Source: Glebionis coronaria
Lineage: Eukaryota > Streptophyta > Magnoliopsida > Asterales > Asteraceae
Direction of reading: 5' to 3'
NCBI GenBank assembly: GCA_025667525.1
Contig: CM046881.1
Coordinates: 498,625,627 to 498,689,626, forward strand
Length of the DNA: 64,000 nucleotides
Below the pieces are notes generated by a model. That model saw nothing but the letters and a program-made list of their open reading frames with translations. It was not told where the DNA came from and made no database searches. Within the stretch, counting starts at the first letter, position 1, and each line of letters starts with the position of its first letter. Below, piece by piece: positions 57,493-64,000 of the stretch. A program made the position numbers and the translations under genes.

Positions 57493-59873
57493 TCCTCCCC
57501 TCCTTAATGGAGCGACGTCCCGACGCTCTCCGGTTCTTATACTCGCATTTCGTACTACTAGAAAGATTAGGGTACTTCTTCCTAAAGGGGTCTTCATGTT
57601 CCGATGTGGACTTCGGTTCACGTCTCGGGTTCCATCACACCTTCACAATGAGTATTATACCTTGCTTCAATCTCCTAACATCTCGATCCATGATCTCCAC
57701 TTCAAATTCCCAAATTCTTCCTACGGTTATCAACACATCTCTTCTCACAGCTTCTCGCTGTTAACAAATGACCCTCAATCTACACAATCTTTTCCGTAGT
57801 CTCTCGAATAAACTCAAGTCCATTCAACTGAATTTTTCCTTACTTCACTCCATCCAACTGGTGATCTACACTTTCCTCAAGTGAGTCACAACTTAAGAGA
57901 GATGCCCATACTGAACAGCTCTTGAGACAATAACTTAGCAACATACGACACATTCACCTTTGTCATATCAATCTCATAAAGATAATTATTCATAAAAGAA
58001 GATCGCACGGGCCACACATAACCCCGTTGAAAACATTCATAATATACAAGATGAAGTAATTAATACTATTCGTACAAAATCACCTTATTGCAATATTACA
58101 TACATACAAACCTAGTTCGTCAAAAACGAATTCATCGATACGGAAATCATTCGACGTATACATAACTCTCTCGAAGACTTCACAATCCAATCAAACGCAA
58201 AAGCCATTATGAAGCACATACAACTACATTACGACACGTTTTCACAATATCCAAACCATGCCAAGTAAATAAGTTCAACCAAGTTAACTCATGCTTGCTA
58301 ATCAGCCAAGCCATGATAAAATAAGAATATTTGACATGATTCTCGGATGAGTCCAGTCAAAAGAAAATTGCAAGTTAAAGAAGGTTCAAAAGCTTGCTAG
58401 CCATGGATGCATATCCAAAAAGAAAGAAAATACATACATATGTCATCGCAGGATGCTCACACGCGGATCCATACCCAAAAAAAATATATTACAAGAACAC
58501 CATCTCACTTCCGTCCCAAACGTAGTCAAAATCTCAATAAGCATCGCCGTTCACAGCTAAAAATATATTACACGACAGGTGTTCTCCATGATCGGACGTC
58601 ATTGGACAATTTCGTCTCAAGTTCTCACAACTTACGATCACTCGACCAAATCACTTACCATATAAATACATAAAAAGGAAAGGGTTTACCACAAAAGCAT
58701 CAACTATGTCTATTTGTCGCTTAACCATCGACGATAAAAGAAAATCGAGTCAAGCAAGGAGGATTCCTCACTTGAATAAACGGAGACGACAAATGGAATT
58801 GTCTTCCAACTACCGATGCACAGTTGGTAAACTTCAACAGTTTATCGCGTGTCGTTGACATATCAAAAGAACAAGAAACTAAAATAAATAAAGTACGATA
58901 CATTTGATGTAGGAGAAGTCTTCGTCATTTCCCTTAGAGTTACTCGAACTCGGATTTCCTCTACTTCGGCAGTCTTCTATTTTTGTTTAAATTTCTTCTT
59001 AGTGTCGGCATGAGCTCCTTTGGTTTTTCATTAACGCCCTAGTGATTCCGATGGAATTCGCACGTTACATACAACACATAAAAACATTTTCCATAATTAC
59101 TCGGTCACGGTGATTTACTAAGTCATCGCCAAACGAAAAGAAAGATTTCTAGGAACACAAGAAAATTCAAAATTTTCTTTAAGAATCAAAGAGAATACTA
59201 TTACTTGCATAAGGATCCACCATTTTAAAAACGTTCTCATCCAAACATTTATCAAAACACTACAACTTTCAAGATAAACAATTTATTTGACACGACAGTG
59301 CTCTTCCTAAACTATGCATAATTAGCTAGATCATGCATACTTGAGGACCAAGAAACGACAACCAACAAAACAGGACTCTTCTCGAATTATGCATAATTAG
59401 CTAAGCTGTGCATAATTGAGGATCGAGTGATGACACAAACATTATTATTACACACCGAATATGACTATGAAAGTTTTCGACCAAATCTTCAAAATAATTA
59501 AATCATTTGAAATGGGAAAATATTGTTACCATCGTTTCAAGGAACACATCAAACATTTTCCATCCATTTTGAAAACATACTTTTACTTTGCCTTTTTATG
59601 AGAGAAAAAAAAATAATAAATCGACACTATTTGCAATTGGTTCAACGAAACATTTCACAACCTCATACATATTTTCGAAACCGATTGTTCACAAAATAAC
59701 GGTAAGGTGGTCCAAGATTTAAGATTATTGCAAGCACAACATGTAATAAAATCAAGAATCAATGAGATAATTTAAGATAAACGAGCAATATATTTGCCAA
59801 CGGAAATTAACTACATTAGAAATGAAAATACTTCGAAGACATGACAAGAGTTTCGAGAAAACAACAACAACCT
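57493..59873 (-). other. Interior of element Y, non-coding, cut by Athila-2
   Basis: Starts with the polypurine tract, followed (minus strand) by sequence around GCGTCGGGACGTCGCTCC. No gag or pol domain is visible in 2.4 kb, so it is degraded or a non-coding derivative. A roughly 110-bp duplication lies near 59288-59438 (CTATGCATAATTAGCTA / TTATGCATAATTAGCTA). The 5' part of Y would lie beyond the Athila-2 insertion, outside the window. Confidence 0.6.
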
Positions 59874-62800
59874 TGATTGTAGTGTTTTACCACACCTTTA
59901 GGAAAAGGAGGGTAAATAGTGAAAAGTATTGAACAAATGACTTTAGGAAAAATCAAGTGTTAATGACCCTTAATGAAATGAAAGTTCGTTTCCCAAGGAG
60001 GTATATGTGTGTGAGAAATTTGTTAAATGTTTGTGATTAATGATTGGTTTAGAAGGGGATGAGAAAAGAAAATGATGAAGACGTAAAAATAAAAATTAAC
60101 AAAAAAAATCACTACTAGAAAGTTAAAACGTAGAACCTTAAAAACCACAAAAATAAAAATTAATTCTAAAAATTACCAAAAATTCACCAAAAATCAAAAT
60201 TAATAAACTAAGAGTTTACCAATGATCAAAACTTTTTCAAACCTTTTAAATAATTAAATATTCAATTTTTAAATGCTAATTAAAGCCCTAAAATTCAAAT
60301 AAATTACCAAAAAGCCCAAATAAAGATTTTTCAATTGGTAAACCTCTAAAATGACCTAAAAAGATTAAAAACTATTTTTAGAAATTTTAAAACTAATAAA
60401 AACTATTTAAAATGATTTAAAAACTATTTAAATTTTAAAATAATTATAAAAAATAATCTAAAAGAGATAAAATTATTCTAAAAGTTGCTAAATTCCTATT
60501 TTAATGTAATTAACCTAAGAAAAATGTAAAAAGTTGGAAAATGTGAAATTTTAAAAATAATAATAAAATAATAATAAAATAATATTAAAAATCCAAAAAT
60601 TATAAAAAATTCTAAACTTGCAAACTAGTTTATTTAAACCTAAATAATCAGAAAATCAAAGTGAAATTACCAGAATACCCCTATTGGGCCCTCAAATGGG
60701 CCAAAGCCAAAAACAGTCAACTAAATTGGGCTTTTGGGCCCAAAAAGTCAAACTTGGCCCAATTGACTTGGAAAAGCCCTATCTGACTTAAAATTCAATT
60801 CTAAGAACAAAACTCTAAAGGCCCAAAAGCTGAAAATGAGCTTATCACAGCTTATTGAACACTCAGCTTATTCTTATTGGGCTTTTCAGCCCATTAAGCC
60901 ATAAGATAATGCCATAAGCTCTAATTTGACACACAACCTTCTTTTGGGATGCATATGAGATCTGTAAAAAGAAATTTTGAAAAAGCTCACTTAATAAGCC
61001 AGAAATAAGCAAAGTATTATTTCACAAAACGACAAAATAGTCGGGATTGAGAAATAAGGAACCTCAGAAGCTCTAGTTTGTTGCAAAAGCTCACAAATAG
61101 CTTAACTAAGAATAATCAATCAAGAAAATCACAAAAAGACAAGTAGAATAAGCTGTAAGAACAGATAAGTTGGCTGAAAAAGCCAAATAAGCTAGTTTTC
61201 TAGCAAAAGCTTAACCAAAAGACTTGTAACCTTCCAGATTTGATATTAAGCTGAGAAAAATGATTTCTATTACAAAAGATAAGTTGTTGCATGTACCAAT
61301 AAGCAAAACAGATTCAATAAGCTTAGAAACCAAGTTTGACCAAAAGTCAAACGTTGATAAGTTGAAATCAAACGCTGACAGGAACAAAGTAGGCGTTGAC
61401 AGACTTAATGAAGTGTAAGGACTTGTTTTTCACCCTGCTGGTCAAGGTTTGAGTGCAAACCTTGTGAATCAAGGCTTACCAGTTGGGTAAACTTGATGTG
61501 TTTTGGCACAAATAAGCCAATAAGCCAGTGGGCTTATAAGCTATGAACAAAGCAATCCAAATAGCCAAATATTCTCACAAGCAGCATACAAATAAGATCC
61601 AAGCAACAATACAACAACCCTAATGCTAGAAATCACAATGCAACACCAAATGAGGTGGTCACTTTGCTGATGCAAATGACCACTTCATCAGACTTTGATA
61701 AGCTATAAAAACCACAATAAGCCACCAAATTCAACAGGATGCATACACAAGCTATATAAACTAAGAACAAACACAAAGCAACAAGAATCAAACACTGAAT
61801 TAAAGTAAATAACAAGATCAAAGCACTAGAAGTTACTGATGAACAATGAACATATGCAGAAACTAGTTTGCTGATATACTTGACACTTGATCCAATTTCA
61901 AGCCTCAAATCCTTCTTCCCTGATGTGATTAACTAAGATTTAGCACTTGTTAGCCCTAGCCTAAGATTAGATCTAGGTGTCCTCAAAATCCTAGCCAATT
62001 TTACCAAGTTTTTAAGATTTTATAGCCAATCTATGAATCTATGTGTTCAAACCCACAAAACCTGCAAACAAATGAACATATGCACCTAACAAACATATAC
62101 CAACACTTGCTACCACAACACAAGCACTTAGCAAACCACAACCCCAATTCAAGCAGTAGACCCAAACACTCCTTAATCTACCACTTAACAAAGAAACTTG
62201 TGATTTTAACTAATAACCTACTGATTTTAATGATCAAAAACACTTAAACAATAGCAACTAACACAATCAAACTCAAAAATCACCAGCTCAAACACAAATA
62301 CTCAAAATCAAGCACCAAATCAAAAACAGTCATAAACATGAAATTTTGAGTGGAATCTTAACAAGGAATTATACCTGCCTTCCACAACATCCTAGGAAGG
62401 CCAGCTATGATCCTTGGACCTTGTTCAACAACTAGAACAAGACCAAGGTACTTCAATGAAGATGATGCAAACTGCCTTGGTTGATGTTTCAAAGTAGAAC
62501 CTCAAGGACTTTATATCTTCAACACAAGCAGCAAACAACTCAACCAAGGGCTCTAATCCCTTCACAAGCTTGGTGTCAACAAGCTTGTAAGAGCTTATAG
62601 CAAATGGTCAAGGGTTAGTACACAAAATAAGCCAAAACAGAACCTAGGATTTCAAGGTATTCAAACCTTAAAAACCTTATGAAACAACACGTGTCTTAAC
62701 CACAAGATTAAGGTAGGCCTTAACAATCAAATGGAACTCAGAATTAGGCTACTCAAACACCAAACTTTTAATTAAATCAAAAAGAGATTTCACAATTTCA

Positions 62801-63954
62801 GAAATTCAAATTTTATTTAAACTTAAAAAGGAATTACAAAGATGATAGCCTAAAATTGGAACAAAGGGACTCTCACATGTTGAGGTCTCCTTTTATAGGC
62901 AAATGCCTGGCTAAACACTATTCACAAACCCTAGAAGTGAAATTCCCTAAATGCCCTAAGTCCTTCTAGATGTTTTCTTGGTGTGAGCTGTCCAAATGCA
63001 TCCAAACCGTTTATAGTAGCTTTGATATGAAGCAAATGATGTGGGCTGTTGATCTTGACACGTGGCAAGCCTTGGTGAGGAAGTTGTCACATGATGGTGA
63101 AACGGTTTTGGTGGTGGGGCCTCTTGGTGAGTGGGAGTGAGTGTTTTAAGGTTGGGATGAGATTATAGGCGTGTGAATCAAGTGTGGGAAAAGGTAATTT
63201 CATTTTACCCTTTGTTTTAATGAAGATAGTTACTGGGTTCTTGGGGTGAACAATAGTAACTTTTGATCCGATTTTGGGGGATTGGTTTTGTTTGGCGCGT
63301 GTTTGTGTGTTTGAAAGTTTCAATGCACACCTTTAGTCCTTATATTTCCTTTCTTTTTGCATTTGTGTTTAAAAGTCTATCAGCGCCCATTTATACTTGT
63401 AACAACTTTCACAACTTGACATTTTTTGCACAAAACTTTCCAAAAGGTGTATCAAGGGTTATTTTTGGAACTTTTGCATATTTGAAGGACTGATCTTGGA
63501 CATTTTTGATCTTCAAAGGTCTTCAATGTATCTTTGGCTTGATGAGGGACCATAATTGACAATTTGAAATTGTTGAGGGACTAATCTTGCCATTTCTTCA
63601 AAGTTGAGGGACCTTTTGTGTAATTTTGACAAACTTAAGGGACCAAACTTGTAATTATGACTATACAAGGGTTTTAAGTGTCATTTCTTCAATGAATGAG
63701 GATCAATCTTGTTTGTCTTCAAGTCTTCAAGGGTTTTTGTTGAATTTTCCATGATTAGGGCCCGGTTCTTTGTACGGGTTCGTTTCTCGTGTCCGTTTTT
63801 CCTTGTAACTTGTGATCTTTTGTCTTTTTCACGATATCCATACCTAAAATACACAAGTAAACAAACACAAGCATATATATGGTATTTTATGACATTTTTA
63901 TGCATTAAAAGCCCGAAAAGAACGATGAGATCATGTATAAATGCCATCTCATCA
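59874..63954 (-). repeat. Athila-2 3' LTR (diverged relative of Athila-1)
   Basis: Ends TGATTG and CATCTCATCA, 4,081 bp, collinear with Athila-1 LTRs over its length but clearly diverged. Shared features: AATTAAATATT block, TATTGGGC...GCCCATTAAG hairpin near 60870-60900, AATAAGC-rich stretch, CCTATAAAAGG promoter (about 62890) and an identical-style terminus with GTATAAATGCCATCTCATCA. The left flank AACCT (59869-59873) would be one half of a target duplication. Confidence 0.88.
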
Positions 63955-64000
63955 CTCCCCCATACTAAGCCATTGCCGTGCCCTCACGCAATGCTAGAAT
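63955..64000 (-). other. Athila-2 polypurine tract and start of its interior
   Basis: Plus-strand CTCCCCCATACTAAG complements the polypurine tract. The next bases match 32738 onward of Athila-1 (CATTGCCGT and CTCACGCAATGCTAGAAT). The element continues past the right edge. Confidence 0.85.

Noticed and set aside
57391..57799. Frames of 67-98 codons around the element Y polypurine tract
   Set aside because: They span the LTR boundary and contain no recognised pol domain.

Overview
This is plant nuclear DNA, very probably from a eudicot with a large, transposon-rich genome. An asterid/Asteraceae source is only a guess from the general look of the repeats. The evidence for a plant is two intron-containing galactinol synthase genes (raffinose-family oligosaccharide pathway) and plant-type Copia, Athila/Gypsy and CACTA-like elements. 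Apart from the two genes (about 1 kb coding each), nearly everything recognisable is transposon or satellite sequence. No bacterial features, CRISPR arrays, rRNA or tRNA genes were seen.

Region by region. 1-1713: galactinol synthase copy 1 on the minus strand, two exons. 1714-about 5555: CACTA-like DNA transposon remnant abutting its 5' leader, with ten copies of a roughly 30-bp palindrome and several internal minisatellites. 5640-5856: a 42-bp palindromic tandem repeat. 5860-17677: a tandem array of one Copia family on the minus strand, three internal regions sharing three LTR blocks. The first is a gag-pol pseudogene that has lost its 3' end; the other two carry an identical 2.2-kb gag-to-RT deletion. 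17678-20686: unique/AT-rich DNA and the promoter side of copy 2. 20797-22016: galactinol synthase copy 2 on the plus strand. The two genes are about 94% identical, head to head, and arise from an inverted duplication whose spacer is now about 19 kb of transposons.

23242 to about 52430: an old plus-strand Copia element (called Copia-4 here), split by a 22.3-kb insertion. The insertion is a non-coding LTR retrotransposon on the minus strand (element X, 28126-50384, imperfect 5-bp target duplication). Its left LTR was hit by a 16.4-kb Athila-type Gypsy element (Athila-1, 28676-45069, perfect ATTGC target duplication, LTRs of about 4.05 kb). Its right LTR was hit by a Copia fragment. Insertion order is therefore Copia-4, then X, then Athila-1 and the Copia fragment.

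52430-64000: poorly structured DNA with a 25-bp minisatellite, then a 2.8-kb LTR of another Gypsy-like element (element Y), its non-coding interior, and the complete 3' LTR of a second, diverged Athila relative (Athila-2) whose body runs off the right edge. All retroelement reading frames here are broken by stops or frameshifts. The only genes likely to serve the plant are the two galactinol synthases; copy 1 has probably lost its normal promoter to the CACTA-like insertion.
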